Shown in pieces: positions 11,495 to 25,300 of a stretch of DNA of 64,000 nucleotides (position 1 is the first letter of the stretch; every line of letters begins with the position of its first letter). The notes below the pieces were generated by a model that saw nothing but the letters and a program-made list of their open reading frames with translations, made no database searches and was not told the DNA's origin. A program made the position numbers and the translations under genes. Where the stretch lies: the NCBI GenBank assembly GCA_003956705.1, contig QZCP01000077.1, positions 62,001-126,000 on the forward strand. The letters are read 5' to 3'. This stretch comes from Brevipalpus yothersi (Eukaryota; Arthropoda; Arachnida; Trombidiformes; Tenuipalpidae).

Positions 11495-12760
11495 TCAGTC
11501 AATGTTCTGAGCCTCTGACTTCCTCAAACCTGAGAATAGAGTAGATCTTGCAGCGATGTACCTGTAAGATACATCAGAGACTCCGAAAGTTTTTTTCCTT
11601 CGAACAATAATAATACCACCAATTATTGCACCCACAAATAGTACGAAAAGAGCTGCTCCACTCAAACCAATCATAGTCGACCGACTAATCAATGGGGTAG
11701 ATGAGGATGAAGCTTCAGGAGACAAAAGTTGGGGTAATTGTCCCAGGCCGATCACAAATGACCAAGAAACGGTGTCATAAGTTTCATCTACGAAATTCAC
11801 ATCTGCTTCAGGATCATCAAACGAAATTTTCACAGTTCGTAAAGGTATACCATTCTTGAAAATTCCATTTGAGAGTCTATGGCTCTCCGAATCACTTGTC
11901 GTTTCAATTTGAGCATCATTTATACGTATTTTTTTAACTTCAACGCCATCCTTAACAGCAGAAGCATAGGTCATCCATTGGAAAAATGATGAGTTCGAGA
12001 AGAAGTTTTCCTAAGATGAGAAAATTTAATCTATCAAGAGCTAGTATCGGACAACTTCTGAGTTACTCACCTCTTCATCTTTCAATTGTATACGTTCGTA
12101 TTCATCAGAATAGTCGGATGTGATTTTTTCTCGAGCATAATTGAATAAATATAATTTAAATTCACTTGAACTAATTAGTGAGCGTGCAAAATTTTCCAGA
12201 ATGATCTCAATTAACATGGAGTGAGGCCCGATCAGTAAATTTTCGTTGCTAAATTCCGTAGAACTGATCTGAGTCCTTATCATAATTGTTTTCTGTTGAT
12301 CGAGAGAACATTTTGTTTCGGTTTTACATTCTCGAGAATCACACTTGGTCAAGGGACGGGTCCATTTCACATTATCGTATTTAAAGTAACGAGGTGTAGG
12401 CCATCCTTTGAGGAGAATGCCTATTGCATTATTTGGCTTTTGGGTAAGGAAGAGGGTTTCAGATTTGGCTGTATAGAGAACATCTCTCCAATTGATTGTC
12501 ACTTGTTCATCCGGAAATATCAAGAACTCAGGATATACATTCCAAGTAGTGGTTAAAAAATTAAGGATTAAATCATCTTCTTGAGAAGTTGAGTGAACTA
12601 AGTTAACGCTATTGATATAGTTTTTGCAATTGGCATCTTCTTTACAACCAGGATTCAGCTTTGTTCGAATAGTTCGAAAACAATAGACAAAATTGAACAC
12701 ACTTGAAAGAGTTAGGAAATATATCAAACAGCTAAAAAAGTACATTTTAGACAACTTCAA
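11495..12760 (-). CDS. GLMP: Glycosylated lysosomal membrane protein (GLMP/NCU-G1 family), paralogue 2
   Basis: Minus-strand gene: exon 1 12760-12071 (230 codons), exon 2 12010-11495, joined in phase 0, giving 401 residues. It parallels the gene at 8634-9867 along its whole length: signal peptide, NPGCKEDANC, HSTSQEDDL, VTINWRDV, YERIQLKDEE just before the intron, then ENFFSNSSFFQWMT, DTVSWSFVIGLGQ, a Gly/Ile-rich transmembrane helix and a VSYRYI tail motif. The residues flanking the intron are almost the same in both genes and the intron sits at the same codon. The two genes are convergent, consistent with inverted duplication. Differences are spread through the lumenal domain and the frame is intact, so both copies look functional. 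Confidence 0.82.
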
Positions 12761-15688
12761 GTCAAATTTTCACAACTAGAGGAGAAATTTTGAATAATAA
12801 TTATGATAAGAATCACTGATGAAAAATATACGTTTTCCAAAAAGCAGCCAGAGAGGCGGATTACTACTTGAATTATAATAATAACAGGGACTGCAAGAGA
12901 AGCTGATCGATAATGCTATCATTTTACCGGTTGATTTCGTTGCAGGACAGAAATATTCAAGTCACCAATGGGTGTTCATCCTCTTATCATTTATTTACTC
13001 ATGATTCGATGTTATACGTGCAAAAAACCCTAATTTAGGCATGATATAGCTGGAAAACCGGAGAATTTTTCATTGATGTCTAGTCTTTCTCAAACTAACG
13101 AATAAACTACAATGAACAAAAATTAACTGTTTTCTTGGATAAGTGTTGTCTTCTCAAAAAAATGAAAGAACTTACACGCACAATATCGAGAATAATGCTA
13201 TTTTTATCAACTTTTATTCATTGCTAGGAGGTGAGCTACATATTCCAGGAATTATTTCACTTTTGATGAAACGCTCTCACATTGCTATAATAGAAACAAT
13301 TTTTGAAAATCCTATCAAAGAATTCAACTTTTGTTGTCTAATGAAATTTTCCCACAGATTTGCTATGACTTATTTGGCTTTTGTGATGTTTCGGGATATT
13401 CAAAATTATTTTTATATTCATCTTCCAGTAGCAAACATTTGTATTCATCTACACGGTTGAGTTTGATACGTTTTCGAGTGAAATTGAAAAGAGGTTATGT
13501 AGAAAAATTCGAACTGATCCCTGTGTGATTGTTACATGTCAGAGTATACAATTTTCATTCTGAATTTTTGGGCTAACTTTATCACTCTTTTCTCTCCTGT
13601 GAAGATTCAGCTTACCATTGGAAAGCTAAAATTCCATCACTCAATTTCGAGTAAAGGTAATATCTCATTACTAAGTCTGAAACTTCATTGTTCCATTGAA
13701 CTAGGCCAAAGGAAGAACGAACTCGTATTTCGATTGTGATTGATACATCAAATCGAAATTTGTTCTTCTCAGAATAAGATTCCTCTAAGGCAAACCAAAT
13801 TGAGTGAATTTTTTTATTTTCCTCGAATGTGAGAACCAGAGTCGACTTGTGACAAGCACAATCAAAAATTTTTTTGATGAGAAAACACGCAACATAAAAA
13901 ATTTTGTCGCACGAACTTCGCTCCTGACTGACCTAACTCTTGTAACTGGCGGTCATTAAAGTCCCATCCGGAGAAAGAGTAATTGGAACGACATGATGAA
14001 GAACAGAAAGGAATTCTAATTAGTTGATCTTTTTCGAATGTGAACCTCACAAAATGATGATGTCGAATGATAAATATTCAAAATTTTAAGGCAACACACA
14101 CACATGAAGCTGAGCAGAATGGGTAATCGAATGATGCTGGCGAGTGTAAGTTTTCGCATAAGAATGGCGTGGAAAAAATTTGGACCCAAAAATTTTCACA
14201 CTAAGTGGCCAATTATGCTCTGGATGAATCGTTAAGAATGCCTCGAGGCCATTCTCAGCTGGACTTTGAGTTGGTTTTGACCGCAAAGGGAATACAAATT
14301 TACGGACTTTGTGGCCACTCTTTTGTCCGTTTGCTGATGTTTGCACTCTGCCTATGGCCATTACCGCTACCATGTGTAATCATTGGTTTTCTCCGGATTT
14401 TTGGGAAGAAGAGAAGAAAAAGAAAGCTAACACGTGTGTTGACCCAAGTTTGGTCAACATTCTTTTTGGTTCAAGATTTTCAAGTTTCTCCTGCTTGTTG
14501 AGTTACAGAAGAAAAAAGTTGTCATTTCTTTTCACTTTCAGCCACTTTCGAGTCAAAAATGTGTTCATTTCATTCATTTGAAAATGGGAATCAACTACCT
14601 ACATGTGTTTGGAAACCTTGAATGGAAAAATGAGAAAATTCCAATCTTCAAGTTTCACTTTTCAACTTACAAGTTGCAGTGCAAATCAAGGGAATACACA
14701 TCAGTAGCGCAAAAAATTTTCTCATCAAGAATTCATCTATTAAATTCAAGGTACACAGAATCGTTGCTATCAGCTTGACTGTATAATAAACTTTTCATCG
14801 CAAAACAATTGAAAATTCTACATGATAACTACTCAACTGATTCATCGTATCAATACAGATTTTCGAATAGATTGTTAATCAAGGGAGTGGTTCCTGACTC
14901 TTGAACTGTTATTAAGTTTGGATAATTTGATTGATTCCAGGAGAAAAATTTTCTCCCTAATTGGATTGTGCTGATAGTTAGTGTTCCGGATGCATATGTA
15001 TTGATAGTGGATGATTTTGCCCCAACATCCGTTGACTTATCAGTGGAAGAGTAGAAAGGATGATCGGATGACGAAAGAGAGGAAGAGAAAAAGAAAGATG
15101 ATGATTTTTCCAAAAGAAAATTGTACTTTTATTTATTTGGGAGCACTTTCGCTTGGGGATGAGGGTCATAGCAAATGGCAAAGAAAATTGTTTCATGAGA
15201 AAATTGATTCAATTGTTGTAAATTCATATAAATTGAATTGATGAAAAAAAAAGTGAATATGAATGCTTTTCCGTAATAAATTCATCAATCAATCAATCAA
15301 CACATTGATGATAATGATGAAGTTCGTATGAAGAGTACAAAAAAGAAATTCAATGCTCGATTGTTGTTGTTGGAAAAATTGGAAGCACAATTGTGATGCT
15401 GGGATGTTGGACTAGACTATATTTATATCATTATGCTCGGTTTGAGGAAAAGATCCAAGAAACGAGAAGAGAGAGAGAGAGAAGAGAAAAAAATTAAGCA
15501 TGGCGAATGATGTGTGTAGTTGTATGTTTGTTGGGATGTCTTGCTCAAATATGTTGTCACCAAGCTTGTCTTTTTTTTTACACTCTTACAACAGACAAAA
15601 ATCAACACTAACAAGCAACTTTTTTTCTTTTCTCACAAAATGAGCACATCTTTCAATTCAAATTCTCTCATCATCTTCATCATCCATC
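12761..15688. other. Intergenic, no convincing gene
   Basis: About 2.9 kb. The part next to 12760 repeats, inverted, the 5' flank of the other GLMP gene. Open frames at 13143-13528, 13536-13739, 14205-14501 and 14850-15241 overlap one another on both strands and lack good splice context. A short (TCAA)n run lies at about 15284-15300. A purine-rich GAGAGA tract is near 15470. I cannot support a gene here. Confidence 0.5.
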
Positions 15689-16312
15689 TCAAAATAGCCA
15701 TCGTCGAGCTCGCTTCTGAGTGGGTTCCTCATTGTTACGACGTAATTCAAAATGATAAATATCTTGTGTTGGCCATTCATTTTGTAATCTCAATGGAAAT
15801 TCATCTTGATGTAACTTTCGCTCCCAATGTCTTTGCGGTCCAACCTCATAGAGAGCAAATTTGGTTGGCTTTTCATCACTATCATAACAGTGTAACAGTA
15901 GACCAATCAATTCTTGAACAGTGGTGTGATCAGAGATTAGAAGACTTTTGTATCGTGATGCGGACATTAGACATGAATCGTATATCTTGACCAATCCACC
16001 TCTCTTCATGACCAATGAAAATTTGGTCTCTTGATGGGGATAGGATGCCTGTATTTGAGCGGGACATGCTTTGTCTTCCAGAACCATAACACTCCGAATT
16101 GGTATGCCTGTGTTTCGGATCCACACTTCCATGGTCAAATAAAATAAATTCGGATCGGTGTGTCTCATACGAAATTTGTTGAGCAACATTTGAATCATTT
16201 CACGGGCTGATGTGTGATACTTGATGGACAATGTTTTGTATTCAATGTCTGAACACAATACCTTGGCGTAAACTTTGACAACAAACATTGCTGATTCGTA
16301 ATTGATTGTCAT
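15689..16312 (-). CDS. Protein with two Ras-association (RA)-like domains
   Basis: A single open exon of 207 residues on the minus strand, ATG at 16312, stop at 15689. Two ubiquitin-fold RA-like units are visible. The first covers about residues 9-100: MFVVKVYAKVLCSDIEYKTL, then a helix, then FYLTMEV and a VLED segment. The second covers about 108-195: LVKIYDS, SLLISDHTTVQELI, then FALYEV, WERKLHQDEFPL and FELRRN. The pattern FALYEV...ERKL..DE.PL..Q..W is typical of RA domains such as those in afadin, RASSF and diacylglycerol kinase theta, which bind Ras/Rap GTPases. The tail is basic (KRARRW). The protein could be a short adaptor, or this exon could be the end of a longer gene with upstream exons I did not find. 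Parent family uncertain. Confidence 0.6.
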   Translation of the reverse strand: MTINYESAMFVVKVYAKVLCSDIEYKTLSIKYHTSAREMIQMLLNKFRMRHTDPNLFYLTMEVWIRNTGIPIRSVMVLEDKACPAQIQASYPHQETKFSLVMKRGGLVKIYDSCLMSASRYKSLLISDHTTVQELIGLLLHCYDSDEKPTKFALYEVGPQRHWERKLHQDEFPLRLQNEWPTQDIYHFELRRNNEEPTQKRARRWLF

Positions 16313-17053
16313 GATGAAGAGTATTGTTCACTGTAATTTAAATGATGAAAAGCAATCAATTTTTAGTATCAAAGAGTGATGAAAGATGTTGATTGAGAAG
16401 AGAAAGAGAAAAAAAATTGGAAACATAAAACGAGAAAAAATAGGAAGAATTCAAAATTTGGATTGAAAAACTTACGAGAGGATATTGATAGATGAATAAA
16501 TTTAATTATTAATGTGATATTGGTTTGGCATGAAAAGATGATGAAAAAAGTCAATGCGTTGTATTCATCCGTTTGACAAATCAATTATCACTTCTTCTTC
16601 TCACTTGAAAGCTTATTTCCCAAAGACACAAACAGAGGCAAAAAAGAGAGATCATTTACAGAGGAAGAGAGCAAAAAGATGAGGCAAGTTCACTTTCAAA
16701 AAAAAATTGATCTCTTCTTCACTTCTTTTTCACTATCTCATCTACTTTTTTAAACAAATCACATCAGAGCTTAAAAATAACAAGATCAATTTGATCGATT
16801 ATCCCAGCCACAGAGACACCTCTCATTTGCACTCATCACAGCAGCATCAAATTCAAATAATAATAATAATAATATTACTTAGTGATGATGATTCACTCAC
16901 TTATACCAAGAACTCTCTTCTTACTGGAAAGTATGTCGAGAAAGAGAAAGAAGAAAGAGTCGCGACAAAAATTTTGACAAGAGAAAGAAGAGAGAGAGAG
17001 AGACTGATAAAGAGGAGGAGAGAGAAGGCAAAAGAGAGAGAAAAGAAGAGAAA

Positions 17054-17057
<4 letters not shown>

Positions 17058-17108
<51 letters not shown>
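17058..17108. repeat. (GA)n microsatellite
   Basis: About 50 bases of uninterrupted GA dinucleotide inside a purine-rich stretch that runs from about 16980 to 17290 on the plus strand. Confidence 0.9.
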
Positions 17109-17111
<3 letters not shown>

Positions 17112-18159
17112 AGGGAGAGTCAAGAGAGCAAAGAGGAGGAAAAACATGCCGAGAGAAATATCTCGAATTCCGATGGCCGTCAGAACCAGCGGTCAGAACC
17201 CGAAAGCCTCATGAAAAATTTTCGGGTGCATCGGCATTGGCAAAGGAAGGAGGAGAGAGGAGAAGAGAGGAGAAAGAAGGAGGATGAAAACTTTTTTCCA
17301 CTTAGTGCAAAAAAGCCACCAAAGATGCTGCGTTTTCTTACATGATGATCATCTTAAAGATTGTGACATACACACACATGTGAGCTGAAATTTTCGTTGG
17401 ATAACATGGTCACCATCCGTGTCTGTATTTTCTTGTTTATTTACTTGCTTTTTTGGCATCAAAATCATATAATCGGATTTGATTTGGTCTGATTTGACCG
17501 TAGTTGTTCAAAAGTGGCCACTTTTTTTCCGATATTTTTGGCAAGTTACAAGTAAACAAGAATGATTTATTCCTCATCTTTTTCTCTCTCTCTCAATAAG
17601 TGTGTACAGATTATGCAATCAATTCGGCTTAGGGTGTCAATATTTTCTGCTCTTATTTTTCTTCTTCTTCTCTCTCTCTCTCCACCGTCATCTTTTCAAG
17701 ATCTCTCTCTTCTCTGACCGATTGATGAATAAAGATTATCGCCTAAAAAGATGAATGAGTGAGGTGATAACGGTAGGCCAAAAGATCATCATCATCACAT
17801 CTTTCTTCTACCAGGCAGATTGCTACTCTATCGCAAGTGCGAAGAAAAATGATTAAAAGGCAATCCAATCAACAAGAACATTACGAAGGGAGAGCAAAAA
17901 AAATCAGAATGAGCCCAATATAAGTGGTAGAAGAAAATAAGATGGCTTACCAACCATGTACATACCGTGCCGATGGCCAGCCTCCGTGTGTTAAGGCTAT
18001 CCTGCCATAATAGTGAGGCAAGGCAAAAGGCATTCCATGAGGCAGGCACCAAGATATCTCTCTGGTATGGCCTCACTTTATCACGATTCCCCGGTTTAAG
18101 ACCAGCTTTTCTCGTGGGAAAAATGTTGGGCTTGTAAAAGCAAAGAGAAGAGCAACAAG

Positions 18160-18165
<6 letters not shown>

Positions 18166-18226
<61 letters not shown>
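18166..18226. repeat. (GA)n microsatellite
   Basis: About 60 bases of uninterrupted GA dinucleotide. Its complementary strand produces artificial Ser-Leu open frames. Confidence 0.9.
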
Positions 18227-18227
<1 letters not shown>

Positions 18228-21200
18228 CTAGATGAATGGACTTCACCCATTTCATTCCATTGGAATTCCTGTGGACCACATTCATTTCTGAGTGCGGCAG
18301 GAGAGTTTGTGTGTTCAATTTTGAAGAGTGAGAGAAAAAAATCTCATCTCTTTATACTGTGGATCCTATCTCTCGGGCAATTTTCTCACCAAACTTGTCC
18401 AAACGGTATTTTGTTTGCATAAAAAACTATGTCCCCATGGTTTTGATCATTTTATGAATGGCTATTTTCAAGAATGAGTTTTGTGACATGCGGGAGTGAA
18501 TGAGATAGAGAAATCTAGAAGGAATTTCACACATACTTGAAAAGAAGGGGAAAAAAGGGAGAGAAAAGTACTTTTAAGCTACTTTACAATGTGGTTAGTT
18601 TGCATAGAAGAAAATTTGCCTACGGATTAAGTGATTCTTGGAAGAAAGAGAGAGAGAAAAAAAGGGAAACAGATCCATGGAAAATTGCTCCTGAATAGCA
18701 GCAATGGCAGAAAAAAATATTGTATCTCACCATCTTTCTCACTAGATATTATCAAGATTAAATGACTGGGTTGATCTGGAATAGAGGAATTGCCATGGGA
18801 ATGATAAAACGTCATGTGAAAGAGAGCTTATGCAGATTTATACGAGCGATGTGACATTATTAAGTGAAGCTTAAATGGATTGATAAGCTTCATTTGAGAA
18901 AACGAAAGAACATGTTATTTGGTGAACTATGATCAGATTCGAGAAATTTCTTCAGCTGATCAGTTACTTGATGTGTATATGTCTTCAATGAGATTCTGAT
19001 GACTTTCCTAAGAATGTACCAAGTTTCGTATTTTGAGAGAGAATTTGTTTTTCGAGGGCTTCTTCAGCCTACACTACTTGAGATTTCAATAAGAATTCAC
19101 CCAACAATGTAATGAGATAATTGAATCACTCAGGACCTTGATTTTCAATAGCAAAATTCTGAAGGAGAAGAAAAATGGAAAAGAAATTATTCATATTTAT
19201 GACGAGAGAAAAACATTTTAACAGTTTGCAATCAGTCTATCAAACATATTTAGCAAACGTATTGAGAAAAGTGAAAAAAAATAGAAATTTTTCGATTTTT
19301 TCGATAAAAATACTTGAAATCAGCTGGAATTATTGGTTATCATGATCATGGGGAAAAGTATTAACATGAACATATCTTGAACATATCTCTTTATGCTGAT
19401 TGGACATTGTTAAAATGTTGAGGAAACATCCATTTTCCTGTGTATTTAGCGTCCAATCATTTGCCTGGATGTGCTACAGGTCGATAAGATAATGTTCATG
19501 GTTATCATTGAGTAGATACTAGACTTGTGGGTTCCGGTAAAAATGATGGAGAATCGATTGAAGAGGCAAGATACATGGAATAGAGAAGAAAAGAAAGAGA
19601 GACGTTAAAAGTTGAGCTGCAATAATAATATGTACATAGAACTTTCATGATAGAAGGAGGCTGATTGTTGCTGGAGGGTTGAAAACCCATCACATGAATC
19701 CATAAATATACAATGATGTAATGAACTATACTATCTCCAGACAGATTGATATAAACGGAACAATAACCCATTGGCATTGTGTTTATATGGCAGTTTTTTC
19801 CCGATTGATTGTTAACGATCGATCTGGCTATTCAAAACATGAGAAAAAAATCGTTTGCATGGTTAAAGTGAGCGGAAAGTGTAAACAATTATCCATGTTA
19901 TGCTTGTTAGATAATGTGTGGTAATCCTTGATATTCATCTTTCTTGAAAGGCAAGCACTGAAGACCTTAAGTTAGAGAATCTTCAAGTAAAATGTCAAGT
20001 AAAAATCCTTACATCAAGTCCAACACCGTTTGGTGAGGCATGAAATTCAATGTCTGATAAAGTAAATCTGATTTTTTTTTCTCACTCCATCAACTCATGA
20101 TTCAGGTTGAAGATGGTGAATCTGAATCAGTTCACTTTCGATAGCTTGCCTTTTTTATCAAGTCCTCATCATACACTTTTAGAATTTATACAAATACTGC
20201 ATTCAACCAATTGAATTGAATCGATGAATGGAAGTGATCGAATGAAGAGAGGGAGAGAGAATCGTTTAGACTACTATTCAAAGATTCCATTGATGAAGAG
20301 TGAAACTTTTGAATATAGTATCGAACGAAGAGAAAGAGTGAATGCAAGAACGTGGTGGGAACGAAAAAGAGAAGGAAGAAGAAGATGGGAAGGAAGAGTA
20401 AGAAGAAGAAACTTTTCGTCTTCTATTTCTTCTCTCTTGACATAAATGTCAATAGTATATATTCATAACTTAAGTCGGCAATTAAATTCAATAGCGAGAT
20501 GTGAGAATGACAACGAAGAAGAACAGACTTTTCAACTCAAGGCTTGGCTCTCTTCATCACACGGCAGCTTCATTGAACCAGCATCCTTCGAAAAATGCTC
20601 AATTCATCCGGTACACATTTACACACACACACACACACACACAACTGGATTAACTCACAATTTTTCCAACTCTATCAGGATGCACGGATGTTCTCTCTCT
20701 CTCCCTCTCTCCTTAATGATTGCCAAAAATCTTATCCACGCATGTAATCAAAATCATACACTGATTAGCAATTAACTCATCTTGACGAAAATTTTAATTC
20801 AACGATGAGAGAGTTAGTGGATGAGAAACTACTTTATCTCTTCTTCCCTTTCTATTTCTGACAGAAAAATTTTTTTCCAACATAGGCTATCATCATGTTG
20901 AAACTTTCAACTTGGAAGAGCTCTCTCTCTCTTCATCATTTTCCCTCTCTTTTCCATCTTCTTTCTCCATATCATGTATTATGGACACAAATAGGCCTAC
21001 CGGAAATGAACGAACATCCTTTCTTTTTCACCATCATCAATTAAAGAGGGATAATTTTGAAAGTCTCTGGAAATGAATGAAGTGTTCTCTTTCTCTCTTT
21101 TTCTCTCTCTTCTTCAAATCGACTAGAAACAATCCACCACACATACACACATCATGGAACAATTATGCTTGTCAAAAAGAAGGAATAGAATTTGTTTTCA

Positions 21201-21305
21201 ATTGCACACAATCAACAGCTAAACCATGAGGAAGACAAGATAGTGAATAGAGTGAGAGATAAAGAGGATGAGAGATAGAGAGAGTTGCTAGCCGATATAT
21301 ATCAA

Positions 21306-21309
<4 letters not shown>

Positions 21310-21382
<73 letters not shown>
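21310..21382. repeat. (CT)n microsatellite
   Basis: About 65 bases of CT dinucleotide, with one interruption near the 3' end. Confidence 0.9.
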
Positions 21383-22396
21383 GTTCCATCGATGAAGCAA
21401 TACTGGGTAAATTCAATTGTTTGCCAATGGCATAGTGTGTGTGTGTGTCTGTGAATTCTTTTTGTCAAACACAGAGGCTTATCGATTGTACACATGATGA
21501 GCCGTTCTTATACACATTTTTTTCCTCTCTCACTTTGGTCCATTTGATAAGCCTGATTAGTGTTGATAATTTTTTTTTCTCTACTCTCATACTGGTACAT
21601 GTACTCGGTATGTGTGTGTGATTGTGGACCATAAAAATACAAGAGAAAGAAAGAGAGAGAGAGAGAGAGAGACATTACTGATAAAAGTGTGTATATTTTT
21701 ATTTCTCATACGTATTTTCCACATGGAAATTATTCATGGCTTGGATGAGATTGGGTGTGCGTACTACAGAGACTGTACAGAGAATCGCGATTGTTGATTG
21801 AGTTTCCTCGGTTACTGTACTTGTTCTTATTCTTCGAGCCTCTCTCTCTTTCTCTCTCTTGTGGGTGGTACGCTAAGATAGGGAGTGAAAAAGCGTATAT
21901 TCGATAGCGGTTCGCAAACAACCAGAATTCCAATTTATCTCAATCTGTGGAGAAAAAAAATTACATCTTAATTTTAATATCATTGTGCAATCAGGGTGAA
22001 TTCTTTAGTGATTAAAATAGTATACAAATTATTTTATTCCTGTTTTATATATTTACCAATTAACCAGCTGAATAATTAACGGTTCTTTTCTCTCTCGCTT
22101 GTGTGTGTGTGTGTGTGTGTACTTCACTTGGATCATTGCCTTTTGGGTTGTGCATATTGTACTGTGAATGTGAATGTGTGTGGATGTATGGACATGTATT
22201 TCGAATGATGAGCATAAAAATTCGAATACATCGTTTAGTGTGAACATTGGCAAAAAATGTTAGGATATGTGTTCAAAATGTATTTGATTTATTGTGTTCA
22301 AAATATTCAAAAACCTGATCCACATTGATTTTGTTTTATTTTGGCTGTTAATTTTATTGTGCGAATTTTGGTGGTGGAAAAAAAGGAAAGATAATC

Positions 22397-25300
22397 ATGG
22401 TTAAAAGTGATCTCAAAGCAACAGTCGTATTGCCCGATGATAATGAAATTGTGTTCGATGTCCATGTGAGTACACTGCTTTATATAATGATTATATGTTG
22501 TTTATTTTGTCAATTTTTATCTCTATTTACATCAATTCACTCGAACAACACATTAGCCTCTCGAAACCATATTCTTTTCCCATTATTATTGTTAATATTC
22601 TTGATTCTCTTCACCAATCGGTTTCGACAACAACAAGAATATCCTTCCTTTGGATCCTAATCAGCCGTCATCCTGCCAATCGACCTACTATTCTTCTAAT
22701 TTTGTATATACACATATATCGTATCTTCTCTTCCAATACCCTCTTTATCACATGCCTTTTTTTACGGATGTCCGTATTTGCTCTCACCCTAATTAATGAA
22801 ATGCCTCCATATATTACCATCTATCTCTTGTATATATGTATACCATGTATACATAAACCACACATATTTACACGCACGAGATTTACCGTTATTTCGTGAG
22901 TGTACCAGTTCCTTACATATATTGATCTCTCTCTTCCTCTTTCTTTCATGTGTGTATGTGTGTACATGTACCATGTCCTTCACCTTATGGTCTGGTTCCA
23001 CTTTAGCCTCGAACCAAAGGAATCGATCTATTCAATTCAGCCTGTGAGAATCTCAACTTATTGGAGAGAGATTATTTTGGACTCTCATATCAAGATGAAG
23101 CACATGTTCGATATTGGCTGGATATGGACAAAAAGCTTAGCAAAATTTTTACAAGTTAGTTATCATCACTATTCATCATTATCATGTTGTATTTTGGCCA
23201 TCAATCCTACTTAAGGGTCATGTTGATTCTATGAGAGGAAGAGAGAGGAAGAGAAAGAAACATGTAGTCATCTTTGATTGATCAATGACTACAATGACTG
23301 GCCTGAATGATGTTCATGGCCGGAATATTTTTTTTTCTCTCTCTCTCTTCAATGAGGATGACCAATGAATTTGTATACTAATTTTGAAGATATACTTTTT
23401 CCTTCTCTTAAACATCGTCAGCATTTCCGTTGGTTTTCTTTTTCGAAGTGAAATTCTATCCTCCTGATCCAGCTCTACTGCAAGAGGATTATACCCGGTT
23501 AGTATCCAATCACACACACATATATTTTAGCTCTATTCAATTTCTTATTTCAATTCTTTCGAATTCACAAAAAAGATTATCCTAAATGAAAATTGATATT
23601 ATCGTAATGTATCACTTTCATCATATGAATTCTATCATCATCTTCCTCTTCCTTATTCTCTTTCAGATACCTTCTCTGCCTCCAAGTTCGAAATGATATC
23701 AACAATGGTAGACTACCTTGTTCTTTTGTTACGTATGCCTTACTTGGATCATATCTTGTTCAATCTCAGCTGGGTGATTATGATGAGCAAGTACATGGAC
23801 CAGGCACAGGGTATTTGAAAGAATTCCAATTTGCACCCAAACCAGTGGAAGGACTTGGGGATCGTGTAATTGAGCTACATAAGCAACACAGTGGACAAAC
23901 ACCGGCGGAAGCTGAGCTACATTATCTTGAAACTGCCAAAAAATTAGCCATGTATGGTGTTGAATTATTTCCCGCCATCGATTCAGGGGGAGTTGAAATT
24001 GCAATAGGAGTGTGTGCATCTGGTCTATCTGTTTACAAGGATCGATTGAAAATGAATCGATTTGCGTGGCCAAAAATATTGAAAATATCGTATCGTCGTC
24101 ATAATTTTTATATCAAAATACGACCTGGTGAATTTGATCAATTTGAAAACACTATTGGCTTCAAGTTGGCCAATCGAAAGTTTGCCAAAAGATTGTGGAA
24201 AACTGCTGTGGAACATCATACATTCTTCCGATTAACTGATGCTGATTCTCCGATCAAATCCAAATTTCTTTTTTTCCGATTAGGCTCAAAATTTCGATAC
24301 TCCGGTCGAACACAATATCAAAGCCGCCAATCCATAATAGCTAGACCTCAGCCACAATTTGTTCGATCTCTCAGTAGGAGAACTTCCGATTTACGTAAGT
24401 ATACACTTAATTACTACTACTATCATTCATGTTCCCAAAATGTTTCCCATTGTCTTAACTCTGTACCGTGAATGAAAAATCATGCACGAATTCCATACTG
24501 ACTCCCTAATTGTTGATATATATTCCCTCGTCCAATTTAATCTTCTGCCGGTACTCCCTTGTCCATCAAATCGCATGAAGAAATGAGTGGTCCCAATCTC
24601 CATACTGATAATAACACTGGATCTCGTAAGAAACGTAAAAGAATCAAAAATCAAGGTGAAGTTACTGTTGATATGTTGTGTATCTTTGAGAATTATTTTT
24701 TCGCTTCCTTTCTTTCTCATCTCTTTCTCATCTCTCTCCTCATGCTTGAAAAAAAGTTTCATTTAGCTTCCCTCCTATTTTCCCATCCAAATATCCATCA
24801 AATACACTGGTAGCTCTGTATATAACTATGTGTGTGTATGCTGTAATGTTATTTGATTTCATGTCATGCAAATATTATTCTTCTATTCTTTTGATTTTTT
24901 CTCTCTCACTCACACACACAATAATTTTTTCCTCTCATGTTTATCTTCATCTTCTGTCCAGGGGTTCGACCGCTACTGGGAGATCAGCGAATTCTTTCCT
25001 CAGTAGGACTGGATACCACAATCACGCCACCGGAGAGCCCACAAAAAGGTAGTGAAAATCAGGTATCACAACCACCACTACCAGTCGATACTAGTCTTGA
25101 AGAAGAAATTTTGACCAAAAAATACAAGAAACCAGTCGGTGGGGTCGCTGTCCTACCCCCAATGGACATGAAACGATTGGAGGAACAGCGTAAAAGTCCT
25201 CTTCCACCACCGGAAAGACCCCACAGCAGAAGTCCGGGCTTCGTTAACGAAGGCTATCGTGGATCTCCTGGTCCTCAGTTTACTGGCCAAGATGAGGTAT

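Larger units (their letters stand above)
16313..22396. other. Gene-poor, microsatellite-rich interval
   Basis: About 6 kb with no supported coding sequence. It holds long GA/CT runs (about 17058-17108, 18166-18226, 21310-21382), a CA run at about 20620-20642 and a GT run near 22100-22120. Open frames that cross these runs give only Ser-Leu or Arg-Glu repeats. The right end must contain the coracle promoter and 5' UTR; an untranslated first exon could lie anywhere in it. Confidence 0.5.

Noticed and set aside
13162..13739. Possible small secreted gene (signal-like MKELTRTISR start and exon from about 13361)
   Set aside because: A stop follows the signal-like part before any donor, and the downstream frames end without a consistent splice.
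16921..17345. Long Arg-Glu or Ser-Leu repeat proteins on both strands
   Set aside because: The frames come from the GA microsatellite; there is no splice context or non-repeat coding sequence.
18073..18318. Leucine-serine rich signal-like protein, minus strand
   Set aside because: It is produced by translating the CT strand of the microsatellite.
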